DNA from: Paragorgia papillata
Taxonomy: Eukaryota > Cnidaria > Anthozoa > Scleralcyonacea > Coralliidae
Assembly (NCBI GenBank): GCA_035771165.1
Contig: JAWNZC010000014.1
Coordinates: 2,269,001 to 2,333,000 of the forward strand
Length of the DNA stretch: 64,000 nucleotides
Direction: 5' to 3'
The notes beneath the pieces are model-generated. The model was given only the letters and a program-made list of their open reading frames with translations, did no database searches and was not told where the DNA came from. Positions within the stretch are counted from its first letter, which is position 1. Every line of letters starts with the position of its first letter. The translations under genes were made by a program, and so were the position numbers. Positions 1 to 10,697 of the stretch are shown piece by piece.

Positions 1-2
1 GA

Positions 3-152
3 CCACAGTGTGATTATGCACCAGCACACCGAGCACTTTTGAAACTCACGCCGAAGATCTTCCGCATGACGTACATGGAATGCACCCTGGCTGGCAATGG
101 TGGTCATACAAAGTCACAAAGTACTGACTCTGACAAACCAAGTACTGACTGA
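3..152 (+). CDS. possible 3'-terminal coding exon of an unidentified gene
   Basis: One frame stays open from the left edge to a TGA at 150-152 (about 49 codons) and ends in a hydrophilic tail rich in Ser, Thr, Asp and Lys. An AATAAA follows 68 bp later, as expected for a last exon plus a short 3' UTR. I do not recognise the protein. The opposite strand also has a short open frame here, and the piece is small, so this could be chance. If real, the gene ends within 230 bp of the ORC3-like exon on the other strand, so the two transcripts would overlap. Confidence 0.3.
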   Translation, partial: PQCDYAPAHRALLKLTPKIFRMTYMECTLAGNGGHTKSQSTDSDKPSTD

Positions 153-219
153 TTCAAAAATTATATGTGCTTATGGTGTAAAACGCTTACCAGAAGACTT
201 GTTTATACATAATTTCACT

Positions 220-225
220 AATAAA
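220..225 (+). promoter_or_regulatory. candidate poly(A) signal AATAAA
   Basis: A canonical AATAAA lies 68 bp after the stop at 150-152. It fits a short 3' UTR for the + strand gene at the window edge. In AT-rich DNA this hexamer is common, so it is only supportive. Confidence 0.3.
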
Positions 226-378
226 ACCCGTTAACTGACTCAATTAAAATACAATTTTGTTGTTTTTCAATGAAATATCACTGGTCACTGGTGGGCTTTA
301 TACTTTTGTCCCACAACTGTATACAGCATACATATTAATCAGCTACGATAAACTGGAGACAGATTTATGCATACGTAC

Positions 379-663
379 CTTCTTAAAAGCGCTACTTCGC
401 TTGATATATTCCAAAAGGTTCCCAAACACTTTATCATTCAAACCCGACTGCAACAAACTGATCTGTTCTTCCACTTCTCTCCACGTGTTCGTATAAAGTT
501 CGTAACGAAGACGGCGGTGATCATCGGGTTCACCTATAATATCCGGGAGAGAACCGTGATGCCTTGATTCTAACTTACGCTTTCGAGGACTCAAAGATTT
601 CGGGGGACGAATTACAAAACAACCTTTTGAAACTGAGCTGGTCAAAACAGAGTTTGTTGCCAT
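379..663 (-). CDS. ORC3: ORC3-like origin recognition complex subunit, first coding exon
   Basis: The ATG at 663-661 opens 95 codons ending in an in-phase AAG followed by a GTACGT splice donor at 378-373, so this is exon 1 and the gene runs leftward out of the window. The peptide has an SKGCFV motif near residues 12-17, a basic RKRK patch near residue 27-30, then a helical stretch ending NDKVFGNLLEYIKRS. Vertebrate ORC3 N-termini have the same order (SKGCFV, a basic patch, then a Leu-rich helix), which is the basis of the call. ORC3 is a AAA+-like subunit of the nuclear origin recognition complex that loads MCM helicase. No downstream exon was identified in 1-378. A lone dead exon cannot be excluded. 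Confidence 0.72.
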
Positions 664-1490
664 TTTACATTCCTCTCATCGAAATTAAAATAACATTTTA
701 ATTCACCAGAATTGTGACCAGGAGCCCGCGTTATTGTCGTGCGGTGGCGCTCTTGTGTGCTCCTGTACTTCAAATAATCAAAGTTTTATTATGGGTAACA
801 AGCTATGGAGAACACTGAAGAGCATATTTTCTAAATTATCCAAAAACACAAAAACTAAACAAACTGTTTTCTATCTTTGCTTAATCAGCATATATTTTTT
901 GCGTCAAAATTGTTATTACAGTAACGTCACGAACACAACTTTTATTATTAAAACTGAATAATTGAATAACTTAGTACACTGTCACTGATTTTAGCTATAT
1001 AATACTAGTCTACTCACTTGGCCTTAAAAGAACTATAACCCCCCCTACAAGTTTCTCCACAGATTTCACGAGAGTGGTCTTGGAGATGTACAATTGGGGG
1101 GGCAATCACCCCCCATTAGTAAAAGAGGAGTTTATTCCAGAAAAGGCGTTTATTCAATTACTACGATTACCACTACAGTCATTCTATAATTATAAAAACC
1201 TAAAAGTCGAGTTTATTCAGTATTATAGAATAGCCTGAAAATTGATAGCATGATAGATTGATGTCTTAGTAACTAAAGCGTCTCCGGGAATTTTTATCTG
1301 TTTTTAACTTCATCATCTTAAAGTCATTTCCGCTAGTGTATGCGGTTATTAGCGAGTTTAAGTATTCTTAGGAAAAGAAGAATCACGATGCAATGTTCCC
1401 TCTGACGTACGCGTCAGCTTTATTTAATCGTTGTTCACGTGAATACACAATGATTATTGTATCAGATCAAGAACTTTGGTCTTTGGTAGC
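664..1490. other. upstream/intergenic DNA, no gene seen
   Basis: This stretch holds the putative ORC3 promoter side (664-760, no TATA box) and AT-rich DNA. A small open frame at 734-961 has no recognisable features. Runs of C near 1040 and G near 1098 are low complexity. Nothing else is supported. Confidence 0.4.
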
Positions 1491-1996
1491 CTAGGTAACC
1501 ATCCTAGCACTCACAGTCACCGTCACATGATCTGACAGACCAAAAGGGGGCAAGCTACTAGGGGTGGAATAATACTCGGATATGTTGGTAAATATTTGGT
1601 CCAGAGTGTTAGCGCCCCTAGTTGGAAAATCAATAATAGGCTTGAGATGGAAGGTTCTAACAGTTGTTCGAAGCATAGGTAGGAGGGTCCTGTTGAAGTC
1701 TCCTAACATTATGATTGCACTATTCGGGTATTTTGACTCCACCGTCTCCAAAGATGAGGTGAGATAATCCTTCATAGTGGCGTCATGGGCACCAGGGGGG
1801 TGATAAACCACACCAACTACGATGTTTGAAAAGCCGCGCGGCAGACGATTTGGTCTAAGGTCTGCCCAAAGAACTTCTTGATCTTCATTTTTAAGATCAG
1901 AGAGAATCTTACATTGGATGGAAGTCTTAACATACATACACACGCCCCCATGGAGCCTATTCACACGGTCCCGTCTGAAGAGCTGGTATCCATTGA
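1491..1996 (-). pseudogene. LINE endonuclease-domain fragment (CR1/L2 type)
   Basis: On the - strand an uninterrupted frame encodes an APE-type endonuclease piece: HGGVCMYVK, VVGVVYHPPG, IIMLGDFN, and a C-terminal LSDHVTV motif, the usual order of metal and phosphate-binding motifs. It lacks the N-terminus and any RT. It is fused at about 1996 to the RT-linker part of a different LINE (1997-3177), near a short shared ATCGAT, so the 10 codons before it belong to the other element. The stop is at 1491-1493. Confidence 0.7.
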
Positions 1997-3177
1997 TGTT
2001 AATCGATTGTTTTATTATTGACATGGAAATTTTATCATATCCAACTGCTTTGCCCGATTTAAAGCTTTTAGCAGTTTCTTTTTTCTTTTAGCTGTTGTTG
2101 CTGTTTTAAGAAAAATTTAATTTGGAAAATATCTAGGAAGAAAATTCCGATGAGAGTTAGGCGAGGATTGTATTTTTAGTAAAATAGTTACAGAATCTAG
2201 TCGCAATTTCAACAGGGTCGGTGATTTCATTGATGTCATCAATTTTAAATGACGAAGGTAATTTCGACTTAGATTTTCTTTTATTAATGACCTCATTAAG
2301 TATTCTCCATGTCGCTTTGGTGTCTGACTTTATGTTTTCAATTTCTTTGCATAATATGAAGACTTAGCAACCCTTAAGGAATGGTTCAATTTATTTTTTG
2401 TATTTTTTATAGAATATTTCATTTTGAAGTGTTGGTTTATTCAAATATTGTTTGAATAATTTATTTTCCCTTTTAATAGATCTTAAGAGACCTTTAGACA
2501 ACTAAGGTTTATAAATAAATGGTGTTTTGCCTTCATTGTTTTTATTCGGAAAACATGTATTATAAATTTGTTTATACTTTGAGAGGAATGATTTATAAGA
2601 ATTATTCGGGTCGTAATTAATCCTTCAAGTTGAGACCAGTTTACACTTCCCAACTGCTCTTTGAACTAAGTTATATTGTTATTATTTTTATCTCGGAAAG
2701 TAATTACATTACTTTTTTTTTTATTTAACTGGTTATCTTCATAGCATATAGTGAAAACAGGAAGATGGTCAGAAATGTCAGTAAATAATAAGCCACTTTT
2801 TGAGTGATGATGAAAGTGATTGGTGAATATATTATCAATTAATGAAGCCGTGTGAGATGTTATTCTAGTTGGTCGAGTTATCAGTGGAAAAAACATATTG
2901 AAATACATTCCATCCAAAACTCACCAGTAGATGTATGACAATTGTAAATCATTAGGTTTTAATTAAAATCCCCCATTATGTAACAAATTTTGTTTTCTTT
3001 GGAAATTTTCCCTACTAATTCATTATACTTAGTCAAAAAGTTACTAACTTTCCGATTTAGAGGTCGATAAATAACAACTATAATAAGATCTTTTTGTCCG
3101 GGTCGAAAACCAGTCACAGCAGGTGGTCTTGGCAATTTGTGAATTAATATGGTATAATAACACAAAAATAATACCAC
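1997..3177 (-). pseudogene. Jockey/CR1-like LINE relic, copy A (endonuclease to RT start)
   Basis: Reads antisense and matches the + strand copy at 15100-16210 nearly base for base. From 5' to 3' it has the endonuclease motif IYRP..IMGDFN (about 2964-3060), LIDNIFTNHFHHHSKSG and SDHLPVF (2730-2900), then the linker and the start of RT, ending at the MSIIKQSIN segment. An in-frame TAA directly follows GDFN, as in the other copy. Several frameshifts make it non-coding. No 3' end is present. Confidence 0.8.
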
Positions 3178-4340
3178 AATATATCATTTGAATCGTTTTT
3201 ACCTCTACTATTCAAATTTTGGGTTTTCAGGTCTTGCCAGACAACCCATTTTGCAAATTATGCTAATTTATGCTAATTACTACTATTAATAATATTATTA
3301 TAATCCAAAAATGTTAAATATTTAACGAGAAATGACTTTACACCAAACTTTGGATCATGTAAAATGAAAAGCACCATTTCACAAATTCAAATTGAAAAAA
3401 TTGAAGCAATACAATAAAAAGCAAATATTATATTGATTTTTTACGATTTTCCATTGAGACCCCCCGTTGTGACCCCCCGTGGTGCGGCCGCGTGCGATCA
3501 TATAACTTATTTTGAAATTTACAAATTAAAACAGAATTATACAAGAACATACGACCAAAATACATCAGTAAGATCGTTTTTAAGTCAGCTATTCAGATTT
3601 TAAGTTATTTTTGAGTGATATTTACTTCTGTTTGCCATTACAACGCCGACAACTCGCCGACAACTCTCGGCAAATTTTGTTCGAATTCGCCTGACTCGGC
3701 CGAGATGGTTTTCGTCAAATTTTACCAAATTATTGCTAATCTACGAAATAATTACAACAAACAAATGTTTATACTTACTTTCGGAGTTGTTAGAGCCTAA
3801 ATTTTCGTTGGTTTCGCTTATATATTGACAAATAAAAGCCGTTTTGTTCTTGTCAACACGCCATAATCCTCGCGGGATTTTAACAGAAGGGAAGTCAGGT
3901 CAGAACTCGGGTAATACTTCATGGCATATCGTTATAAAGGTCTCGTTTTAAAAAGGGATCATTCAGGATCATTTTAAGCCCTAGGGGGGTAATTTTGGTC
4001 AAAACCTCGCAGGTTCACAACAAATCAAAGTGATCCGTCACTGGTAGCGGATGACTATAGGGCCGGACGAGAAGGAGTTGAAAACGGAAAAACGCCAACC
4101 GGAAAATTTTTCTGGCCTGAACTGAAGCCTCTGTAGATAGGCATTTTAAGAATAGAACATACTCCTTCCTACTAGATAATTTTTTTTTTTATTTGCAGGA
4201 TTTTATTTGTAAATTTTTGACAATGTGCAACGAACGAAAATTAAATATTCACGTCAAATTTTCACTTCGTCGAGCGACTTAGTTGACGTAGTCTAAATCC
4301 GCCCCTGCCCGTAGGCCCCCCCTTGGCTACGCCACTGCAT
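3178..4340. other. unassigned AT-rich DNA
   Basis: No gene is recognised. There is a short CT/CG-rich repeat (gccgacaactcgccgacaac, about 3644-3664) and a 61-codon open frame at 3615-3800 without known motifs. Pieces resembling flanks of degraded repeats occur at 3870-4090. Nothing firmer can be said. Confidence 0.3.
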
Positions 4341-4362
4341 GGTCAATAGTTGTGTTCTTCTT

Positions 4363-4500
4363 CCAAGTTGATTTTTCACTGTCGACGGAAGATGAGGTGG
4401 AGCACCGCGGTCGTTGGTAACCCGGGCGACGGCCGATCCAGTATGGTGTTTCGTGCGGTTGTTCATTTCATGAAAAGCTGCTTGCAATAGTGTTGAAGTG
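4363..4500 (-). pseudogene. RTE-like element, 5' UTR fragment
   Basis: Matches the leader of the RTE-like elements at 5500-5700, 13150-13290 and 44095-44230 (GTCGACGGAAGATGAGG, ACCCGGGCGACGGCCGATCC). It stops at about 4500, where a tRNA-Cys 3' flank begins. No coding sequence remains. Confidence 0.7.
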
Positions 4501-4669
4501 CTGCTATGGATCTCGGACCAAATACTAAATTTTAAATGTCTTGAATCAAACTTGAAGTAAACATGCCAATTTCATGTGGCTATTGCAATTTACACTTTAC
4601 ATATTCTCTCGATGGACACAAATTATTATGTTATTGTACAAGTGTCGAAGTCAATTATAAATAGTATAA

Positions 4670-5795
4670 GAAACAGAAGATCTTCCATAAAGGGCAGCCC
4701 TGTCCGATCGAGTATTGGCGGTGCACTGGAAGTTAGCTGCGCGCAGCTAACATTCATACCGCTTTATATTCTGTGTGATCGGTCCAGCAGTTAGCTCCGC
4801 GCATGGCTCGAGTACTGTGCATGTCCATCTTATCCCGACACCTCGTGATGATGAAGTCGGTCATATGCCAGTGTCTGGAACGAGGATGCATCCAGGTGGT
4901 CTTGCGTTTATCCTTCTGTTTGAACAAGGTGTTCGTCACTATCAGTTCGAACTCAGAGCACAGAGCCAGTAGAAGCTCGCCATTGGAGTAATTGCGTTTC
5001 CCGATCCCATGTTTGTCCATGACCATGCGTTGAAGTCTCCTATCAGCAGCAGCTTATCGCCGGGTACGAGGGATGTCTCTGAGCGTACTTGCCAGCTTGT
5101 TGTAGAAGGCATCCTTGTTATCGTCCAGGTTTGTCATTGTTGCAGCGTACACACTTATAATTGTGGCAAAGTTGTCCTTGCTCAGAGGGAGCCTCATCGT
5201 CATGATTCTGTCACTTACTGGCCGTGGCATTCCAGTCAGCTTTGTCACGATGTCCTTCTTGAGAGCAAAGCCCACTCCAGCCTCCCTTCTCTCTCCTTCG
5301 GGTTTGCCACTCCAGAAAAAAAGAATTCCAAGTCATTGAGACTACCAGATTCTGAGAACCTTGTTTCGCACAGGGTGGCGATGTCTTTGTTGAACTTGGC
5401 GAGTTCCATTTATATTGCTACTAGTACAGTACGTCTTTCCGGTCGGTCGGCTGCTTCTCGATCGAGAAGAGTCCTGACGTTCCATTGAGCAATTGTCAAT
5501 AGTTGTGTTTCTTCCTTCCTAGCTGAATTATCTCTGTCGACGGAAGATGAGGTCGAGCAGCGCGGTCCTTCGTAACCCGGGCGACGGCCGATCCGGTATG
5601 GTGTTTCTTGCGGTTGTACATTTCATGAAAGCTACTTGCAAGAGCGTTGAAGTGCTGCTGGCTTTGCAAGTTTTAGCGCCACTCTCTCGGGGAGCGAATA
5701 GATGTCTCACACCTGCAAGAACACGTCAAGACAGGCGCAAACTATTAGTTCCATTCATCAACCGCCCTTGATGCTGCCCAGCGACATGGTTTTCT
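4670..5795 (-). pseudogene. RTE-like retrotransposon relic a
   Basis: Antisense, broken. From 5' to 3': leader (5490-5795), endonuclease pieces (GFALKKDIVTKLTGMPRPVS at about 5220-5275; SVYAATMTN; KHGIGKRN; TTWMHPRSRHWHMTDFIIT; ending at 4754) and a joined 3' piece (4670-4770). The RT domain is missing. The leader ends flush against the tRNA-Ser gene at 5796. Frameshifts separate the pieces. The family is the one often annotated as 'craniofacial development protein 2-like', which is an APE endonuclease of RTE-type LINEs. Confidence 0.8.
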
Positions 5796-5877
5796 GTAGT
5801 CGTGGCCGAGTGGTTAAGGCGATAGACTCGAAATCTGTTGGGATATTCCCGCGCAGGTTCAAATCCTGTCGACTACG
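5796..5877 (+). tRNA. tRNA-Ser(CGA)
   Basis: 82 nt. The acceptor GTAGTCG pairs fully with CGACTAC, with discriminator G. D stem GCC/GGC; anticodon stem ATAGA/TCTGT with one T.G pair; loop CTCGAAA gives anticodon CGA for UCG codons. Long variable arm GGGA-TAT-TCCC marks it as serine type. T arm GCAGG-TTCAAAT-CCTGT. All invariant bases are present. First plus-strand copy of the array. There is no TTTT close by; the first strong T-run is at 6004-6009. Confidence 0.85.
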
Positions 5878-6032
5878 TCGTGCAAATGTTTATAAAATTT
5901 CTTTAAATTTCTTCTGCATGCAGACGTTTACCTACAAACAAATCACAACAATAATTACATATTCAGTTTATGCATGCAATATAGTATTACAAGAAATTTG
6001 GGCTTTTTTCGGGGCAATAATATATGAAAATG

Positions 6033-6276
6033 CAGCTAAATCAATTAAGGTTGTCCTGGCCAAAGCCAAAAGGCTAAAGCCAAAAGGTCAAAGCCAAGCG
6101 CAAAAAGTAGCTACGACGTGAATTACTATTTAAATAGCGAAGCACAATTTACTATATTTATAGGCCAAAATCATACAAATAAACCAAACTTGCCTCTCTG
6201 GGGATTATTAACGAGCATTTCGCGCTTGGCTTTGACCTTTTGGCTTTGGCCAGGACAACCTTAATTGATTTAGCTG
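6033..6276. mobile_element. TA-flanked MITE (Tc1/mariner type), copy 1
   Basis: 244 bp with about 50-bp terminal inverted repeats starting CAGCTAAATCAATTAAGG and then GTTGTCCTGGCC, followed by AAAGCC-type subrepeats. Spacers lacking it read straight through GAAAATATATGG, so the insertion duplicated TA (one side here is mutated to TG). It has no coding capacity. Confidence 0.85.
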
Positions 6277-6426
6277 TATATGGCAATTTATAAAGATGTT
6301 AATTAGAATATACTTTTTTTAATAGAGAGAAATCAATTTTCAAGGTTTATTTTTAAGAAAAAGGATTTAACGAGTGTATTAAAAAAAGTGGGCAGCTTTC
6401 AGACAAAAACATTCTACGAATTTTAC

Positions 6427-6504
6427 TTGAGCGTAGCTCAGTGCATGGTGCAGCATTCTACCGCAGACCGAGAGGTCGTCGATTCAATCTTCGGGTCGCG
6501 CCCT
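6427..6504 (+). pseudogene. tRNA-Cys-derived locus (Cys-like type)
   Basis: Recognisable tRNA-Cys body with an extra CAT in the D loop (AGTGCATGGTG), TCTA in the anticodon stem, anticodon region CCGCAGA and 3' end CGCGCCCT. The acceptor 5' half TTGAGCG no longer pairs well. Probably non-functional. Confidence 0.7.
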
Positions 6505-6806
6505 GTCCAGTATTTCATGCACACATTGACATGGAGGTTTTATGACTTCAAAGTTGGAATAAACATGCAAGATGAAGCTACATTGCAATTTACATTTTTG
6601 TTATTCTTTCAATAGTATATGATTATTTTATTGTTCAAGTGTTGGATAGTATGAAAAACAAAAATTCTGAACAATAGAGAGGCGCTACATATACCCAAAG
6701 TGCTTTGGCAAGTGACTGCCAGAGTATATTGTATCCGGCCGAGCAAAGTAGTAGTTTAGCGAATAAAGTGGGCAGCTTACTAACAAAAACATTCTATGAA
6801 TTTTAC

Positions 6807-6869
6807 TTGAGCGTAGCTGGGTGCATTGTGGAGCATTCTACTGCAAATCGAGAGGTCGTCGGTTCAATC
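6807..6869 (+). pseudogene. tRNA-Cys-derived locus, 3' truncated
   Basis: Cys-like body that stops after TTCAATC, where the acceptor 3' half and the following 20 bp are deleted and ACTGACATGAAGG follows. The same deletion is seen at 39589 and 40241, so these loci share ancestry. Confidence 0.65.
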
Positions 6870-7076
6870 ACTGACATGAAGGTTTTATGACTTCAAAGTT
6901 GGAATAAACGTGAAAGATGAAGCTATATTGCAATTTACATTTTTGTTATTCTCTCAATAGATAAATGATTATTTTATTGTTCAAGTGTTGGATAGTATGA
7001 AAAGAGAGGCGCTATACACATACCCAAGGCGCTTTGGCAAGTGTCTGCCAGAGTATATTGTATCCTGCCCAGAAAA

Positions 7077-7158
7077 GTAGTCGTGGCCGAGTGGTTAAAG
7101 CGACAGACTCGAAATCTGTCGGGATATTCCCGCGCAGGTTCAAATCCTGCCGACTACG
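7077..7158 (+). tRNA. tRNA-Ser(CGA)
   Basis: 82 nt with a perfect acceptor stem, anticodon arm ACAGA-CTCGAAA-TCTGT and T arm GCAGG-TTCAAAT-CCTGC. D-stem 3' strand is AGC instead of GGC, leaving one C-A mismatch. Possibly functional but weakened. Confidence 0.75.
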
Positions 7159-7281
7159 TCGTGCAAATGTTTATTATATTTGTTTTAATTTCTTCTGCAT
7201 GCTGACGACATTTACCTACAAACAAATCACAACAATAATTAATGAAAAACAAAAATTCTGAACCATACAGAGGCGCTATAG

Positions 7282-7442
7282 ACCGTTTTCACTCACGTGA
7301 TCGGTGGCCCCATGGGGGTGGTGAAAGAATACAAAATATTTGAATAAGAAAGAGCTAATTCCCATACCGTACACCAATATGGCCGCCATTTCATTGTTTT
7401 GGTACACCAATATGGCCGCCGTTACGTCAGATGAAAACGCTC
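7282..7442. mobile_element. 161-bp MITE between array flanks
   Basis: Inverted ends GACCGTTTTCACTCACGTGA and GAGCGTTTTCATCTGACGTA lie between TATA-type flanks, inside a spacer that elsewhere reads GAGGCGCTATACACATACCC. It contains two copies of TACACCAATATGGCCGCC. TA or TATA target duplication suggests a Tc1/mariner-like source. Confidence 0.7.
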
Positions 7443-7489
7443 TATACCCAGGCGCTTTGGGAAGTGTGTATTGAATCCTGTCCAGTTAA

Positions 7490-7572
7490 GTATTCGTGGC
7501 CGAGTGGTTAAGGCGACAGACTGGAAATCTGTTGGGATTTTCACGCGCAGGTTGGAATACTTCCGTCACTAC
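7490..7572 (+). pseudogene. tRNA-Ser pseudogene, anticodon GGA
   Basis: The 5' two thirds are good (GGCCGAGTGGTTAAGGCG, ACAGA-CTGGAAA-TCTGT) and would read UCC codons, but the T arm is ruined (GGTTGGAATACTTC) and the acceptor does not close. It lies immediately 5' of the third LINE family. The same pseudogene-LINE junction recurs at 40399 and 47813. Confidence 0.8.
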
Positions 7573-9650
7573 TGTGAATAAAATTACTGGTGGAAGAACC
7601 AAAAGCCAAAATGTGAATTCTATTGACGCACATGTTATAAATTTGTATTTTCAAAAGATTAACACTGACACTCAGTACACGGCTCTAAATCTTTTACCGA
7701 TTCCTGAAGGAACTCGAATTCCTATACTGTTGATGTACACACTGTTATAGAACATTTTTGACCGAACAAAAACGAACCCCACCAGCTCCGGACGTGCTTT
7801 CTTATTGGAAGTGGAAAGACTTCGCACAGCAAGTTGCACCAGCAGTCACCTATGTATTTAACTCTGCATTGAAACAACAGTGTGTTCGCCTCTTGTGGAA
7901 ATTCGCGAATGTAAGTCCGATACTCAAAGAATCTCCTCTAACAGAATGCACCCAGCTTATCGAGCTTATATAGCTGGCTGACGGATATTATAACGAGACT
8001 CTTTGAGAAAATGGTCTTCAAAGAAGAGATTTCGTCAGAGGTCGAGTCAGTGATTGGAATGGATCAGTTTGCCTATAAGGAGGTACAAATACAACAATTG
8101 CCCTTATTAAATGCCAACATCATTGGCTTAAATAGTTGCATGGATGAAAACGCAGACTTTGTTCGAGTGATGTCTTTCGACTTTATTAAAGCATTTGATT
8201 CTGTTCCCCACGACATTGTCTGTGAAAAACTCAAGTCAACTAATATTAATCCTTACATTATTAATTGGATTGTTAGTTTTTTGATGAACCGAAGACAAAG
8301 GGTTGTGGTCGACGAGATAGAAACGGAATACGTTGACATCAACAGAGGTGTACCGCAGGGTACAGTCCTTGGTCCTTAATTATCTGTTTTTATTTACTTA
8401 TTTATTTAATAACTTTGCTAATAATAACAATAACAATATACACAGTAAATAATTTGGCGGGGTTACCGCAACAGCTATAGTTGCCAATTACTGCGGGCCC
8501 AAAATATAAATAATAACCACAATAAATAATAACAACAATAACCACATAGTCAACACGAAAACAACTAACAACGACGCTTTTTCAGTGTGTGAACAAACGA
8601 AAGCCTGACCCTGATATTCTCATGACCCTGTCACTGAGCTTAATCCTAACCGTAAAATATTTTGGTTGTTCATACACCGACAAAGCCTCCAAAACATAAT
8701 AGTACGGTTCCTACATAAAACACGATATCGGTGTTGTGAGACTACGGACACAATTACACTTAGGACAGATAGTTTTATAAGAACGAGGATTATCCACGTT
8801 ATAATATGTGTGTAAAGACGAAATATAGTACTTAAACATTATGGACTTAAACGAAGTCAGATAATGGTGAACGATATAACATTAGAAGATCCATATAGCA
8901 ACTCACTTGTTAAGTTTGCTGATGACATGGCAGTTAGTGCACCTGTTAAGCTAAGCTGCGTTTCGATGTCTGAGGAAGTCAGAAACATCGAGAAATGGGC
9001 AATGAATAACAGGATGTCACTGAATTTGTCAAAAACATGATGGGAATGCTCGTGTGCGGCAGGACGTCCAAACCTTTACCACCATCGATAACATGTATTG
9101 ATCGGGAAAAATGGCTGATACTTCTTGGTATAACCATAGTTAATAGAAACATGGTTTGGAAGCTCAACAAAAGTCATTGTTTTATGTTTTTGTTCAGGTT
9201 TATGGAAATTTGTGCACTTTCACGGTTACTGAACATATTGTGTTTTCTGTATAATGAAGCAATCATCCAATAGCAACGTTTGGGTTCAATCACTCAACCG
9301 TACTGTTTAAATATTAATACACCTAAAACAAAGGATTTGTGCACCTTCATGTACCTTTCAACATCAATCGTAGCTTGATTGTTAACCGCTTTGAAATTTG
9401 CCGGGTTTCCAAACCATGTATATTTTCTATTAACTATGGTATAACCTAAGATCACCTCTGTTGCTGGGATCTTCACGTCGATAATCTACTGTCAAAAGCT
9501 ATAGTAGCCGTATGTACATATTGAGAGTATGTAGGTTTTATGGTTACTCCAAAGATCAACTTAGTAAACTGCATGTTTGACTCACTTATTGGGGTTCCGC
9601 CTTGCAAAACAAATACTTGGATCGCATGCATTGACTGCATTATATGGCAA
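7573..9650 (+). pseudogene. LINE family C relic, copy 1 (RT)
   Basis: Begins right after the tRNA-Ser pseudogene. Encodes RT pieces: FDFIKAFDSVPHDIV (palm motif A) near 8175-8215, NRGVPQGTVLGP (motif B) near 8342-8379, FADDM (motif C) near 8918-8932, and further pieces to about 9640. The frame is broken by a nested insertion (8378-8862) and by stops. There is no endonuclease upstream; 7580-7980 is a degenerate linker. Confidence 0.8.
8378..8862 (-). mobile_element. 5'-truncated LINE 3' end nested in RT
   Basis: A 485-bp antisense insert interrupts the RT gene between GTVLGP and the next block. It carries the 3' UTR style GGGCCCGCAGTAATTGGC followed by AT-rich tail sequence on the left. Compared with the uninterrupted copy at 23880-23930, about 12 bp of target (TTCTGTGTTCTT) is missing, so the insertion came with a small deletion. 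Confidence 0.6.
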
Positions 9651-9733
9651 TTTATAAAGATGTTAATTAGAATATACTTTTTTTAAAAGAGAGTAATCAA
9701 TTTTCAAGGTTTGTTTTTAAGGAAAAGGATTAA

Positions 9734-9826
9734 CTCTTTCCTATCCGAATTGGTCTTTAGTATTTTATTCTGGCTAACGCCAGACGATTTTATTTACCTC
9801 TGGGGAAGCCCTCGGACAGGAATGAG
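9734..9826. mobile_element. TTAA-flanked 93-bp MITE
   Basis: CTCTTTCCTATCCGAATTGG opens and GGACAGGAATGAG closes, both flanked by TTAA. The empty spacer at 24448 reads GGATTAAACGCG with a single TTAA, so the target duplication is visible. Internally it has the inverted pair CTGGCTAACGCCAG. TTAA duplication is typical of piggyBac and Kolobok. Confidence 0.8.
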
Positions 9827-9904
9827 TTAAACGCGTTCATTAACATAATAATGATTGGGTTTCGTTGAAGCCCAAAAACTTTTAGCGAATAAAGTGGGCA
9901 GCTT

Positions 9905-10270
9905 TCTGACCAACCTCGTTCCCAGGGCCTTTTGCGGTGTGGAAGCGCGAAAAGGCCCTGGCATCGGCTGGATTTTACACCCAGAAATTCTGGGTGTAAT
10001 AAATTATAATACATTTGGTATCTTCGAGGAAATTGACTGTGCTTCGTCGACTTCAGTTAGCGTTCAATAGCGGCAACTTCTCTTCGTATTGTCTTTAACC
10101 ACTTCAGGTAAAGTGTTTTGAATACTTGTTACATAGAGATCTCTTCATCGTCCATAAGCAGTCATCAAAACGACCAGCTCAAGCTAAACTAGTGAAATCA
10201 GGTATTGCGGTATTAAATTAAGCAGCTAACTTTCCAAGCCGCAAATATAAGAAGTTCAAGAAGTAACAAG
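9905..10270. repeat. unknown interspersed segment, copy 1 of 2
   Basis: Matches 24530-24890. It starts with a palindrome around AGGGCCTTTTGCGG...CGCGAAAAGGCCCT and another around ACCCAGAAATTCTGGGTGT, then unique-looking DNA without an open frame. It interrupts an array spacer after GGGCAGCTTTCTGACCAA. Confidence 0.6.
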
Positions 10271-10619
10271 CTCTAATTAGAAGCTCCAATTTAAATTTCT
10301 TCTTGTTTAAATTTCTTCTACAAACAAATCACAACAAAAATTAAGTGATGAATTACATATTCAGTTTATCTGCATGCATAGCATTACAAGAATTTTTGGG
10401 TTTTTTTGAGGCAATGATATATGAAAATATATGGCAATTTTATGAAGCACTTATAATTATTTAATAGACAGTATTCAATTTTCTAGGTTTATTTTTAAGA
10501 AAAAGGATTAGACGAGTGCATTAACTTAACAACGATTGCATTTTGTTGAAGTCTGTGTCCAAAAACATTTAGCGAATAAAGTGGGCAGCTTACTGACAAA
10601 AATATTTTATGAATTTTAC

Positions 10620-10697
10620 TTGAGCGTAGCTCAGTGCATGACGGAGCATTCTACTGCAAATCGAGAGGTCGTCGATTCAATCTTCTGGTCGCGCCCT
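10620..10697 (+). pseudogene. tRNA-Cys-derived locus
   Basis: Cys-like type: D loop AGTGCATGACG, anticodon arm TTCTA-CTGCAAA-TCGAG, T arm GTCGATTCAATC, end GCGCCCT. Acceptor strands TTGAGCG and CGCGCCC pair poorly. Confidence 0.65.

Noticed and set aside
734..961. 75-codon frame near ORC3
   Set aside because: No ATG start, no known motif and no splice context; probably chance in AT-rich DNA.
3615..3800. 61-codon frame
   Set aside because: Short, starts without ATG context and has no motif.
5009..5488. 159-codon + strand frame
   Set aside because: Antisense shadow of RTE relic a.
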